From: Paratinospora sagittata
Lineage: Eukaryota > Streptophyta > Magnoliopsida > Ranunculales > Menispermaceae
DNA length: 64,000 nt
Direction: 5' to 3'
Assembly (NCBI GenBank): GCA_035771175.1
Contig: CM069610.1
Coordinates: 26,192,501 to 26,256,500, forward strand
This document shows, one piece after another, positions 44,631 through 56,400 of this stretch. Numbering within the stretch: position 1 is the first letter of the stretch; each line of letters starts with the position of its first letter. The notes under the pieces were generated by a model. The model was not told the origin of the DNA and searched no databases. It saw only the letters and a list, made by a program, of their open reading frames with translations. The position numbers and the translations under genes were made by a program.

Positions 44631-45771
44631 GGGGCAGTTATTCTAAGAAATATCGCCATTGATTATTGTGGGGCAGTTATTCTTAGGAATATCATCAATG
44701 TTTATTATGGGATAGTTATTCATGATGAATATCGCCAATGAAGTTCTAATTTTTGGGTAGTGTCACCCTGTATTTGATTTCCTAAAGGTACATGATTTAG
44801 AACGTGGTAAAATTCTCGATTCAAACAATCTAATGTTGCAACGATTAATGTGTGAAACTTGTTTGTAACGTTCTTGTGTATGTATCATAATAAAATGTTG
44901 TGAATTGTTTAGATGACCCACTGGGCTTTCAAGCTTACCCCTATTTTTCACATGCAGGTACTTAAAAAATAAAGTAGCAAGTTGTGACGTGGTTCAGTGA
45001 TAGGGGTAGGATGGGAATCTGGACAATATTTTAATTAGTGAATGAGTTAATTACTTATTTAATTTCGTGAACTTTTATTTAGTAAGGGTTGTATTGACAC
45101 TAGAAATTATCATAAAATCTTTTTATGATTATTGAAGGGATCATGATTTACTTTAAATACATGTGCTTTGGACTTGAATTCTATTGACGAATGTATTTAA
45201 GATATTGTGTCCATGATGGATGGACAAAGGCAAGTACCCTCATAATTCACTATAGAAATTTGTATAGTGGAATTATGTGGTCCTTGGCATGAAGAAAAAA
45301 AGATTTAAAGGTATTTGTTTATCTTAACCAGTAAGTTGGTAATATATATATATATATAAACTCATAGTTTAGCAAATCTTACTATTTATATAATGATTAT
45401 GGGTTAAAATTGACGGATACGAGTAACATCTCGATTTTTAGTGATATTTTTATATAAAATTAAAATATTAATTATTTTACTTGAAATTTAAGTTTTGAAA
45501 ATCGGGGTGTTACAGTTACTCTACAACACTAAGATTCTAAATAAAAAATATAACCATGAAGCTCTTGAATCTTCGTACAATGTTGTTACTTCCACAAGCT
45601 TTGACAATATAGTTGAATTCATCTGATATAACTAGTTAGCACTGAAACAATTACATCAAAGAGATTAGAGATCACAAGTATGTTATTTGTAATCATTAAA
45701 ACAAAATTGGGTGAGAGTAGTTAAATTAACATAATTCACCTCCCTCTTGGACTCATTTCTGGGCCAATAAT

Positions 45772-46533
45772 AGTGTCAAGTGATTTATTTAGTGATGCTT
45801 CACTTGATCTTTCTTAAGGTATACTTTTTAGGTCTAAGATTAATAGTAAAATATCAATAAAGAATTATGAAGCCACATGAACTTGCTTTCAACTTAATTG
45901 CAACCCGAGAAAAAGATTTCACATGTCAAAATGTTAAAAAAGTAAAACATTTTGAAAATCTTATATATTAAGAAAGTGCTTAATTGAGCTTTGATTTTTT
46001 AGAAGGTTTGGGAGGATGAAATCTTTGAATTAATTTTAAAAATAATTGTTTTGAAAATAAAACAATTATATTTAGGTTAGATTTTAGTTTTAGTAGTTGA
46101 TTCAAGTTTAGGGTAAAATGACATTGCCCAAGGGTTTGAAGTTCTATAAGTTTTATTTTTTCATTAATAAAGTTCTTTTAATTTTTGATAATTTTTTGTT
46201 TTATCTTTTTTATTTACTTAATTTCTTTTTGTCTATTGTTCCTTTCTTTTTTTTTCATTACTTTATTTTCATTTCAAGTTAATATAAATTCAGTTTTAGA
46301 TTATTTTTTATTTATTAATTGCTTTCATGTTTGTGATGTTAGAAACTAAACTATTTGACTTATATAGTATATAATATTTTAATTTTATTTTCTAAAAAAA
46401 TTTAAAATAATTTGTTCAATTCTTATGGATCGACCTTATTAAGTTCTATAACTTACGTTGCGTGCTTGTAAGGATTTTTATTAATCTATTTAAAAGATTA
46501 CATCACTCAAAATGCCAACTTGGCGATGATCGA
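45772..46533 (+). repeat. Athila-like LTR K, right part, with decayed PBS
   Basis: AT-rich sequence that continues K after the S2 duplication. Near its end it has TTATGGATCGACC..TATTAAG and CGTGCTTGTAAGGATTTTTATT, typical of Athila/Tat LTR ends. TTGGCGATGATCGAG (46519-46533) resembles a decayed tRNA-Asp PBS. No internal region is recognisable beyond it. Confidence 0.45.
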
Positions 46534-46713
46534 GATAAAGGAGTTTAGGTGCAAAGTGACAAATGTTAGTACTTTTTTCTTTTTTTTTAGAGAGAAGACA
46601 AATATTAGTACTCATTAATATGAATATTGTCATAGACCCCTTTCAACAGGTATAAGAAAAATATCACATTCTTTGATTACATATCAATATATCATCATTC
46701 TAAACAAATACTT
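46534..46713. other. AT-rich spacer
   Basis: No gene or clear element seen between the K PBS-like site and the MITE. Confidence 0.4.
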
Positions 46714-46716
46714 TTA

Positions 46717-47183
46717 GGGCTCGTTAGGTGTGCGTGATATGATAGAATTATTTTTATGTAATTAAATTGTATAAGATGGATGAGATTAAAAATAGAGTAA
46801 TGTTGTGTGTTTGGTAGTATGTTTGAGATTGAAACAAAAAAATAATTAAAAATTTTAATTAAATTAAAAAAAGTTAAAATTACATAAAAGATTAAACAAA
46901 TAAAAAAAATCTGGTTTGCAAAACTAGAAAACTGGTTTTGCGAAATCGCAATCGCAAAACCAATTGATGGATTTTTTTTTTTACTTTTTTTTTTTTTTTA
47001 AGGAAGAAGAAGAAGAAGAAGAAGAAGGAAAGGAGATGCTGGAGTTGCAACAAAAAAAAAAAAAAGATGAGGGAGACAAAACAATCCTACAAAAAATGGT
47101 TATCCTATTCCACTTCACCTTCAAACATGATATTAAGACTAAAAATAGTCCTAACTCATCCAATCTCATGCACCAAACGTCCC
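46717..47183. mobile_element. Tourist-like (PIF/Harbinger) MITE
   Basis: The ends GGGCTCGTTAGGTGTGCG and, inverted, GGGACGTTTGGTGCATG form terminal inverted repeats. The flanks are TTA on both sides (46714-46716, 47184-47186), the Tourist/PIF target. Length is 467 bp with no coding. It contains a (GAA)n run (about 47001-47027). It lies about 300 bp upstream of the RECA1 start codon. Confidence 0.75.
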
Positions 47184-47186
47184 TTA

Positions 47187-47489
47187 ACTCAATCAGAAGG
47201 CAGTCCAAGCAAAGGTGAATTCCCCAGTAAACATCTTTCAATCACTACATTTTTAAAGCTTAATAACACTATTTTTGAACTTATTTTTTCTTAACCATTC
47301 TTTAACTAAAACAATTAGAAAGAGAAGAAGGGGAGACATTAAACATATTCAACTGTGTATTTAGAACATAAGCAAAACCCGAACTTGAAAGAAAAAATCA
47401 TTTTACGTAGACAGATATTTCCAGGGTACAAGTATTCATTTTTCTCTGCTCTTTGCGTCTTCTTCTCTCTTGCTAACTAAACTAAAAGC
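47187..47489 (+). promoter_or_regulatory. RECA1 upstream region and 5' leader
   Basis: The 303 bases between the MITE and the RECA1 ATG must hold the core promoter and 5' leader if the start is right. I see no convincing TATA box. A pyrimidine-rich CTCTGCTCTTTGCGTCTTC (about 47443-47465) just upstream of the ATG resembles the Y-patch/CT-rich leaders of plant housekeeping genes. Confidence 0.4.
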
Positions 47490-50400
47490 ATGGATGCATT
47501 CTTCCCATCTCAGAAAACCTATTGCTTCCATTCACAAACTCAACCTAATTTCCTCCTCTTCCCATCTCTGCAATTCCCATTTTCCCGCCTCTTATTTTCT
47601 CCAAGGTTCAGTTGGAAACGGTGTAGTAGTAGAGCTCGGTGCGAGTTCAATGGCTCTCTTCCCGGAGACACGGACCAACGTTTAATTGACCGGGTAATCA
47701 TCCATCATCAACTTCCCATCTCTATTATTATTCTTTTATTTCTTCCTGATTAATTTGTTTGCCCAAGTAATGATTCGTATAGAGTATATTTTGATGGAAT
47801 AAGGAGAACTTAGTGAGAGCTAATTTCTTGCGTTATACAAGGCACACAATCCTTAAATTTTTGATGTTAAGAATATGGATGAAAGTTTAAATATAATGAG
47901 TTTATTGATCACAAGGAGCTTAAAAAAAATGGAACTTAATGTCAACATTAGACCTCATCTCATTTATTTGAGACTGGGTACATGGATCTTATTTTCCCAC
48001 TGGACTCTATCTAAGATTTTCCAAACTTGTATACCCATTTCCCAAAACGTCCCGATTCATAGTGCAAAAAAATCTCTTAATTGCTAAACCTCTTATCCTT
48101 TTCTGCGACAAGAACACTCTGCTCCATTTGACAATGTGATATTTACGACCTTTCCCCTTCTTTTCTTTTTCTCTATCCCAAATGAATTTTATCACCTTTT
48201 TTTAAGAGGAAATAGCTGCCACTGAATGGGATTTTGTACAAGGGCATGTATTATACTTCTTTACTAGCAAGACTATTCTTTTAATGCATTCAATCTCCCA
48301 TTTCCATTCGCAATTCACATTTTCATTTTATTAAATTTTCAATGATTGGGTCACAGAATGATAATGGTCTCTCCAACAAAATACGTATTTTGAAAGGTTC
48401 CTATGGAACAACATGAAGGCTTTGTGAGCTTTACTATATTAAAAAAGCTTTCTTTTACTCAAATTTGAAATGGTTTGCAAATTTTGTTGTATTTTATGTA
48501 TGAAACAGCTGTAACAAACTAGATGGTTTTGTTATGTCATCATATCGTAATCTTTGATATGTTTCAGCAAAAAGCACTAGAAGCAGCAATGAATGATATA
48601 AACAACTCATTTGGAAAGGGAAGCGTCACAAGGTTAGGCAGTGCTGGTGGAGCTTTGGTGTATGCTGCTTATCCACACTCTTTTCCATGAAAACTTCCTT
48701 TTATTTACTTTTGCAATCTTTGTATAATGGGTAGGTGTTCAGTGGCAGGGACCCATGTCATGTGATGCAGACTTTGGGTGTTGTTTCCTGCTTATTTGCT
48801 AGATCCAACCCACTAGTCTCCATTAATTGTATTCTGTCACATGATGAGGTTTTATCGCACTAGATCACATCCCATTCATAATTTGTTCCAAAAGATAGAT
48901 TTGAATCTGCAAATGGTTGCAGGGAAACTTTTCCAAGTGGATGTTTGACGTTGGACCTTGCCCTAGGTGGTGGTCTTCCCCGAGGTAGAATTGTAGAGGT
49001 GAGCTCTTCATTTATAATCTTATACTTGTTTCTTCAATATATATTATAATTATTTGGTAATGTCTGAGATAATTAGAGAAAACAGTGCGACGTTCACAAT
49101 ATAGTAGTTAATGTCAAACATTTCAGGTCCAAGATCTCTATCGTTTGTTTTAAGATGGAAAGCTATTGTGGACAGGTGGGTTTAGTGTATTTATACAAGA
49201 ACAAAGAAGTATGGAAGTTATCAGGTTTAAATGCCAGTCTTTTGTGCTTGGAACTTAATACTATGCAGCATCTGGGTAAATGTGGGAATAATTTGATATA
49301 TTTATTTGGTATAGAGCAACAATGGCCTCTCAGTGGACTGCCTGTAGACCCGCTACAAATTCAAGGAAATGGAATCCATCAGACCTAAGTCAAAAACACA
49401 ATTTTCAAGTCAGAAAGTTCTAGAACATACTCAACTTCGATGTTGCATTCAAGGTTTAAAAAAGCGTGAGGCGTAATTGAGGCGGTTTGCGTTCATGAGG
49501 TGAGGCGTAAGCCTCGAAGCACTATGAGGCATAAGCCTCCCTTTTTTTTTTTAAGAAACTGCATAAAAAAATTATTTAAAACTTTAAAAAAATCTAAAAA
49601 ATTGCAACTGTCAATAATAAAAGAAAAAACAACTAAAATAAACAAAAATGTAAACTATCTTTATTTATGTGTATAATACTTGAGTGATTTCTCTTAATAT
49701 ATTAATTATCTTAATTGTCATTAAACACCTTTAAGAACTACATGAGCCCAAATCATATGCTAAGCTTTCCATATTTTAAGTTTTAAGTTATTAAAAGCAT
49801 GAACAAGTAGAAGTTAGCAAATATATTGTAAAAATATTAGGTCTTTGCCATTTCTCCAAATATATTAGTGTATACAAATTGCAATCAAAGAACTTTCTCA
49901 AAAGTTTTATATTGTTAGGTTAGTATTTGTACTATTGTCAACAAACCCAAAGATATATCATTAGAAGGGGGCCTTTTCAAAGATGGCCTTGGCCTATTTA
50001 GAAGAGACGTTCTTTAGTTTATTTCAAATGAAAGAGAATTAATTCTTAACAACTAAAATGATTGGTTATAATGATATAAAAGCCATAAATATAAATTTTT
50101 TGAAAATTTTTTACAGAAAAAAATTAAGTTTTTACATGAAAAATTTGAGGCTTTGAGGCTTAAGCCTCATTGTGCCTCGAGGTGTGCGCCTCAACATTGT
50201 GAGGCTTACGCCTCACAATATGACATTGAGGCTTAAGCCTTGAAGCTTTTTTTGAGCACCTCACCTTGAGGCGCGAACGTTTTTTTAAAACAATGGTTGC
50301 ATTTAGTCGAGAGATACCATGAGGTCCATGATCAAACATGAATAACGATATGCAGTGTAGATGACTGAATGATGCAATTTCCGTGGACATTTAAAACAAG

Positions 50401-53400
50401 GAAACATTTGTGCATTCATGGACAGATGCCTTGCACTTAAGCACAGTGTTGTACACAATGCAGCTATGGTGTTAATTTAGATATTATCAATGTGATTTCT
50501 ATTAAAACTTGAAAACACATTCTTGAGATGTTGACAAGAACATTCCAGCGCTGTTGTCTGGCACTGTTTGTTCATTAAAGTAATATGAATATATTGGATC
50601 TAAATAAATATTTTTATCAAAATAATAAACTAAAAGAAAGTTATTTTACTTTTTTCTGTAATTTCAAACTTTCTTAAACTTTTAGGTGTTGATGTCAGAA
50701 TTAGTACATCCACTTGCTCCAGTACAATCATTCTCTTCATATTCCAAGTTTGTCAATAGAATCATAGACTGATTTAAGCATTATAATGTCAAAATTGTTT
50801 ATGTGTATGTGTATGATCATATGTATCTCTTTGCTTTGATAATTATTGAATTCTGTCATACATGGACTTGATGCATTAAATCTGTCATAACTGGATGTAC
50901 TTAATTTATGTGCAATTTGATGAATATATGCATGTTTGTTTGGGAAGCATTAAGAAGTCAAGTGAAATTTTCTCATAATGTCTTTTTATATTTGGCTTCA
51001 ATGACTTGTCAGATATTTGGCCCAGAGAGTAGTGGGAAGACAACACTAGCACTTCATGCTATTGCTGAAGTACAGGTGCTGCATTGATCAGTTAATTGTT
51101 TATTTGGGGCCCTAGTCATTTTGGAAGGGCCTCCACTTATTGGTGATATCTTTCATCAAACTAATCTGCTACATTTTTGGTGAGCATGCAGAAACTAGGA
51201 GGCAATGCCATGCTTGTTGATGCAGAGCATGCTTTTGATCCAGCATACTCAAGGGCTTTAGGAGTGGACATAGAAAATTTGATTGTGTGTCAACCTGATA
51301 ATGGAGAGATGGCACTTGAAAGTAATTAATCTTTGTTAATTTATGGCAATTCAAATAATTTTTTTTTCTCATAAGAATTTTATCTTAAAGGTCGTAATTG
51401 TATTACTCTCATCAAAATTGATTTGGAAGATCATTAGAATATATATAGAAACTTCCTTACATTTCTGATTGTGTTTTAATGTTTCTTGACTTGCTGTCCA
51501 AAATGTTTGCAATATGGCAGTAAATGATGGTTCTTAAAAACAATGTTCACTTTGATTCCAAGAATACTTCCTTTCAAATATGTTCAGTATAAAATTTTCT
51601 TTTGAACTTGACAAACTTTTAGTATTGGTTTCATATTTTATTTGGCCAATTGGAGATAAAATGAGAGAGAACTGACTAATATGGTTTGGACGCATACAAC
51701 GTAGGAGATGCACTAGTTCGGAAGAATGACTTATTAGTACTAGATGGTAACGATAGAGGTAGAGGTAGACCTAAAATAACATGGACAAAGATAATTAAAA
51801 AATATTTAACATCTTTTGATTTGAATGCCGACTTAGCCCTTGATCTGAGCAAAATGGAAGAAGCGGATTCATTTAGCCGACCCCATGTAGTTGGGAAATG
51901 GCTTAGTTGAGTTGCCCAACATTGTAGACAACTCAACATGAAAAGTGTCAAGCCTCATTTATTTATTTGATAGGTAAGCTGTGTGGCTTGATCGTATGAT
52001 TTTATAACTTAAACTATAAATTAAGTTAGAATGACATCTGAGTTTGTTGATTTATCAGATCTTGAATAGAAAAGGATATTGTATCTTGATTTAAGTGGAT
52101 ATTCAAGTGGTCTTCTAACTTCCAAGTAATGAATTCTCTTTTTACATTTCAAATGAGCTTTTAACAATTCTTTTTGTTGCCCATAAATTTCAAGAGGAGA
52201 AAAAATATAAATACACTCCCCAAAGAGGAAAAGCCTATCCTTGACTTTATTACCTTGAAGAAAAATGATAAAATCCTCAGAATTAATTAGAAAAGGGTGT
52301 TCAAAAGTACATAAAGGGTGTTTAGAAGTTTATTACCTGAACACACTGGCGGAAAGATGAAGTTTCTAGGTTTCATGGATTTGCATTGGTGATTGCTTTT
52401 ATGCTTTATAAATTTTTTTCATTATTAACCCATTTACTGATGTGCTCATATTCAAATTGTGGGCTCCCTGTGTATATATGTCTAGCTATACGGTTGAATT
52501 GGTTGGTGAGGGCAGATACCTTAAAACTCATAGGTAGTTATGACCAAGATAGAATGCTCTTCACAACTTTAGTCAAGAGACTGTTTAGTGTAGGAGTCCT
52601 TGGGAATCTGGGATAAGTTACTATTAAACTTGATAGATTATAAATACCGCAAAAAGACACATAATAGATTTTGATCATCAAAATAGACACTTGATGAAGC
52701 TGAAGAAAATTGGGAGTGAGGTACCCATAGGAAAAGGGCCACTTAATCTATCATGTCAAAGATTTGTTCATTCTTGTTTTTTTCTTAAGAAAAATTATTT
52801 CATTTTGTTTTGTTTTTGTTTGGTACATGTGGTAGAATCTACCAATCAAGCTAGAGGATAAATTGTATGATAAAAATATGTGGACTAACATGCTTTATGG
52901 AGCTAAGTGTTTTGATTTGGAAGATGAAACATGTACATAGAATAAGCATATGTGAAAGATAAGGATGACTAGATGGGTGCTTGGCATTAAAAAGAACTAG
53001 GTAGTGATTGAATGTGTATACATTAGGAAATTTAGCAATTACTAAAATAATGGGAAAAGTAAAATGAAGTAGTTTTGACTAGTTTGATCATTATAACAAA
53101 AAAAAAAAAAAAAACCCAATGACATCAATAGTAAGGAGTAGGATTGTATTGCAGCAATGCTTTAGAGGATTGCAATATTAGTTTTAAACTCCGTTTGTCT
53201 TATGATTTATTGGTAAATGCATCTAAAGTGTATTGAGGTTTTTAATATCTTTATTCATTATATTTTCTTTAAGCAATAATTTGTCACTTTATCTGATCTC
53301 CTTAAGAAATGTTATCCCTTATAGTAGAAGTTGTTTAATATGTTGTTTTTATATCTAAATGAAATATTTAAAAATACCATTGTTGAAATATCTATGTGAT

Positions 53401-56400
53401 GAATGTTAGAATATTGGTGGAATATTTTGTTTCTTCAATGTAATTTTATTTTTTTGGCTATTATGTCAAAGCATTCTTAGACCTATGTTACCTAGACTTG
53501 GTTAGGGGTATTGGATGCGGGTACATAACTAGAGGCCGGGCTTGTTCATATTCAAATTAAGGGATACATGGACTCGGCTAAAAGGTTTCCAAAAATTCAG
53601 TTTTGGGTACATCGACAGGGTTTTGCTCATTACTAAGACTATATTCTATCTTCTTATTTCTTTTCTTTTTTTCCCCTTCGTTTTAATCATTTATTACCCT
53701 TTTCTTCCCTTATATGAGTGAATTTTCACCTATTAGTCATTTTCTTCATTTCTGCTTTCTCTTGTCTGAATCATAATAATGTAGAATATAAAGAAAAATA
53801 AATTATTATTATTATTATTATTTAAAATAATTTATTCTATTAGGAGATTAATTTCTTATTTTATTAGCATTCTAATTATTTTAGGATTTAGTTGCTTATT
53901 TTAGTTGGATTGTAATAGTTTTATTTTAGTAGGATTTTAGTTTCTAAATTGTAGTATGATACAAATTAGTTATTTTAGATTTCTATAAATAATAGGTTTG
54001 TAATGAGAATTGATAGCTTGATTGAATGGAATAAAATATTTGATTATTAATTTTCCCTTCTTCTATTCTTTTTCCCTTTCTTCTACTGCTTCTCTTCTAT
54101 CGCTATTTCTACTTCTCTTCTAATTTCTTCTATTTCTTCCTTTTCTCCCCTCGATGCTGCATCAAATTGGTATTAGAGCCTTCTCGATCTCCTTTTTTTG
54201 CTCCTCTCTTCTTCTTCATCTCGTTCTTCTTCGTCTATCTTCTTCATCTTCTTCTTCTGGCTTCTTTCTCCCCCTCTTCACTTCGTTTTCTCCTTCCCCT
54301 CCTCATCTTCTTCTTCTTCTTCTTCTTCTTCCCCTCTTTCTCTTCTCCTTGTCTCTTCTTCTCTTTCCTTCTTCTTCTCCTTCTCCTTCTCCTTCTCCTT
54401 CTCATTCACCTTCTACAAGCATTGTTGTTGCAAATCAGGAACAATAACTACCTTGATCGTTTTGAAAACCACGGAGACGAGATTTCAAGTTATTTTGTGT
54501 TCACTTCGCTGTCTGTGTTTCTTGGAACAAAAAACCATGGTATTTGCTACACCGTGACATCACACCTTGGCGTTTCCATCTCCACTGCACCATGAGTACC
54601 GTATACTCAAGAGCAATTCTTGCAACAATTGGAGAACAATTAGTGAAATACCAGTGGGCATATTACGCAACAACGAACATCAGTTGCATCGTTATGCATT
54701 TTCTCTTTAGAAACATCTTTTAACTCGCCGGAGCCGAGCTCGTCAAGCCGGGGAGAATAATGTAGAATATAAATAAAAATAAGTTATTATTATTATTTAA
54801 AATAATTTATTCTAGTAGGAGATTAATTTCTTATTTTATTAGCATTCTAATTATTTTAGGATTTAGTTGCTTATTTTAGTTGGATTGTAATTGTTTTATT
54901 TTAGTTTTTAGTTTCTAAATTGTAGTAGGTACCAATTAGTTATTTTAGATTTCTATTTTGATAAATAAATCAACTATTTTTTATAGAGAGTAGTTGAGAT
55001 TTCAAATAACAAACGTTTTATCTTTGAAATAAAACTAAAATAAGAGTTTGAGTATTTAGTTACCAAACAACATTTTGAAAATAGCTCTTATAAAAATAGA
55101 GCTAAAAAAAGTAGAGCTAAGAATTGTAGAGCTAAAAAAACAGTTACCAAACACTAACTTAGACAAGCTAGTGTATATTTGTTGGTTATTTAGGGTTAAG
55201 GAAGTATATAACTATTCTTTTAAAGATGCCATTTAAGACTTTTATAATGTTGGTGAGATATGCTTGATGGTACGTCATTTTTCACATTATTATTTGATAT
55301 TACTTTTTAGATATTTATTGTTCTCTACTTGCTTGTTCATTTATCTGAATGCAGCTCATAAGGTACTGTGTAACAATTGCTTATATTAGACATGGTAACT
55401 TATATTGTTTATCACAGCTGCTGATCGCATGTGTAGATCTGGCGCCGTAGATCTTATTTGTGTTGACTCTGTATCAGCTCTAACTCCACGAGCAGAAATT
55501 GAGGTAAGGTTTTATGATGTGCACATTTCTAATTGATAGATGAAGGAGAATATCCATGTTTGCAAACTTTTTCCAATGATGCTTTTATTAGGGGGAGATA
55601 GGCATGCAACAAATGGGCTTGCAGGCACGCCTAATGAGCCAAGCAATGCGTAAAATGTCAGGCAATGCTTCAAAGGCTGGATGTACTCTCATTTTCTTAA
55701 ATCAGATAAGATATAAGGTATTTTTCATTTAGAATGCCTCGATTGCTATTAGATGGACCATAAGTATAGTTAACCTATGGCATTTCTACATTTGATGAGA
55801 ATTGACCCATCCCATTTCTACTTACTAGATTGTGTGGGTCAATTTCATTTGGATAGGCAACCCTTGTTACTTTGGGTATATGCAATTTTGCACCATGCAC
55901 TAGACTTTTTCTTACCTTAATAAATCAAATCAGTATGTCAATCAAGTTATACTTGATTATTAGACACAAAATTTTTTCTGTCCCATTCTTCTTTTTGCAA
56001 ATTTTTGATGGATCATATTCAGGCTTACCTCAAGGGAAATGATAACGTCTTCTTGATTTTCATTTTCTTTTTTGCTCTATCCATTTTTTTTGGAATTATT
56101 TCCCTAGACAACAATGCTTTCACTTATTTGGATTTTGCAAGATTGGTGTGTTCTATGGGAATCCTGAAGTCACCAGTGGTGGGATTGCTTTAAAGTTCTT
56201 TGCTTCTGTTCGTCTTGAGATCCGTTCCACAGGAAAGATAAAATCTGTAAGCCCAAAATATATCTACTTGGATATTCTATATTTTCATTTATTTTTGAAG
56301 GGTTTTGATATCACAAAATGATCTTGTGTTAAGATGTACGAGGAAGTGTTCTAGGTATGGTCTTTGAAAAAGTTTTCAAAGCCATGGGATTTTCATATTT

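Larger units (their letters stand above)
38202..45514 (+). mobile_element. Chromovirus D (Tekay/Del-like) with palindromic 5' terminus
   Basis: The 7.3 kb unit is flanked by the exact 5-bp duplication GTTAC (38197-38201, 45515-45519). The left terminus is a 483-bp palindrome (38202-38684) in place of the 5' LTR, PBS and most of gag. The gag C-terminus, protease, RT, RNase H, integrase and chromodomain-like end follow, then a 2.9 kb 3' LTR. The outer ends are TGTCACACCCC and, inverted, TGTAACACCCC, differing at one base of 11. Coding text is well preserved, with two in-frame stops and one frameshift. It is the youngest visible insertion in this nest. Confidence 0.85.
42591..45514 (+). repeat. 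3' LTR of D
   Basis: It starts TATAACCCCCCTG (a decayed TGTAACACCCC) and ends ATCGGGGTGTTACA. Length is 2,924 bp. Contents: a (TAAA)n run (42608-42640), a 105-bp tandem array (42696-43020), CT-rich sequence to about 43600, an exact-looking 180-bp duplication (44271-44630), and three copies of a GGGCAGTTATTCTTAGGAATATC-type unit (about 44633-44750). No other gene is seen. Confidence 0.85.
36113..45731 (-). mobile_element. Copia-type solo LTR B, minus strand, split by D
   Basis: The + strand edge is TGTTGGCCCAGTATTATAGTCC, the complement of the S1 end CTGGGCCAACA. The other edge at 45731, read on minus, is TGTTAATTTAACTACTC and leads into AATGATTACAAATAACATACTTGTG, similar to the S1 start region. 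Flanks are CAATT (36108-36112) and TAATT (45732-45736), one mismatch. Own sequence is 36113-38201 and 45520-45731 (about 2.3 kb). It holds a minisatellite (36320-36520) and a GGAACGCGTTCCT-type motif array (37465-37800). Confidence 0.75.
34352..45766 (+). mobile_element. Copia-type solo LTR S2, split by B
   Basis: It starts TGTTGTTTCAATGTACCTC (a match to the S1 start) and ends CTCTTGGACTCATTTCTGGGCCA at 45766. It is flanked by the exact duplication ATAAT (34347-34351, 45767-45771). Its own sequence is 34352-36112 plus 45737-45766 (about 1.8 kb), so it is another solo LTR of the S1 family. It contains AGGACGCT/AGCGCCCT motif pairs (about 34845-35130) and the TGGCTCACACTCGCAAG-type minisatellite (about 35765-35935). 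Confidence 0.8.
51322..55417 (+). other. RECA1 intron 5 (4.1 kb, transposon-loaded)
   Basis: The longest visible intron, GTAATT to ATCACAG. It holds two LINE scraps (51660-51960, 52836-53090), a TRIM-like element (53780-54955), an A run (about 53098-53114), and AT-rich sequence with nothing else recognisable. Confidence 0.8.

Noticed and set aside
54154..54595. Three overlapping + strand ORFs of 97-142 codons
   Set aside because: They read through the CT-rich internal tract of the TRIM-like element and give only low-complexity Ser/Leu/Phe text; no frame is favoured.
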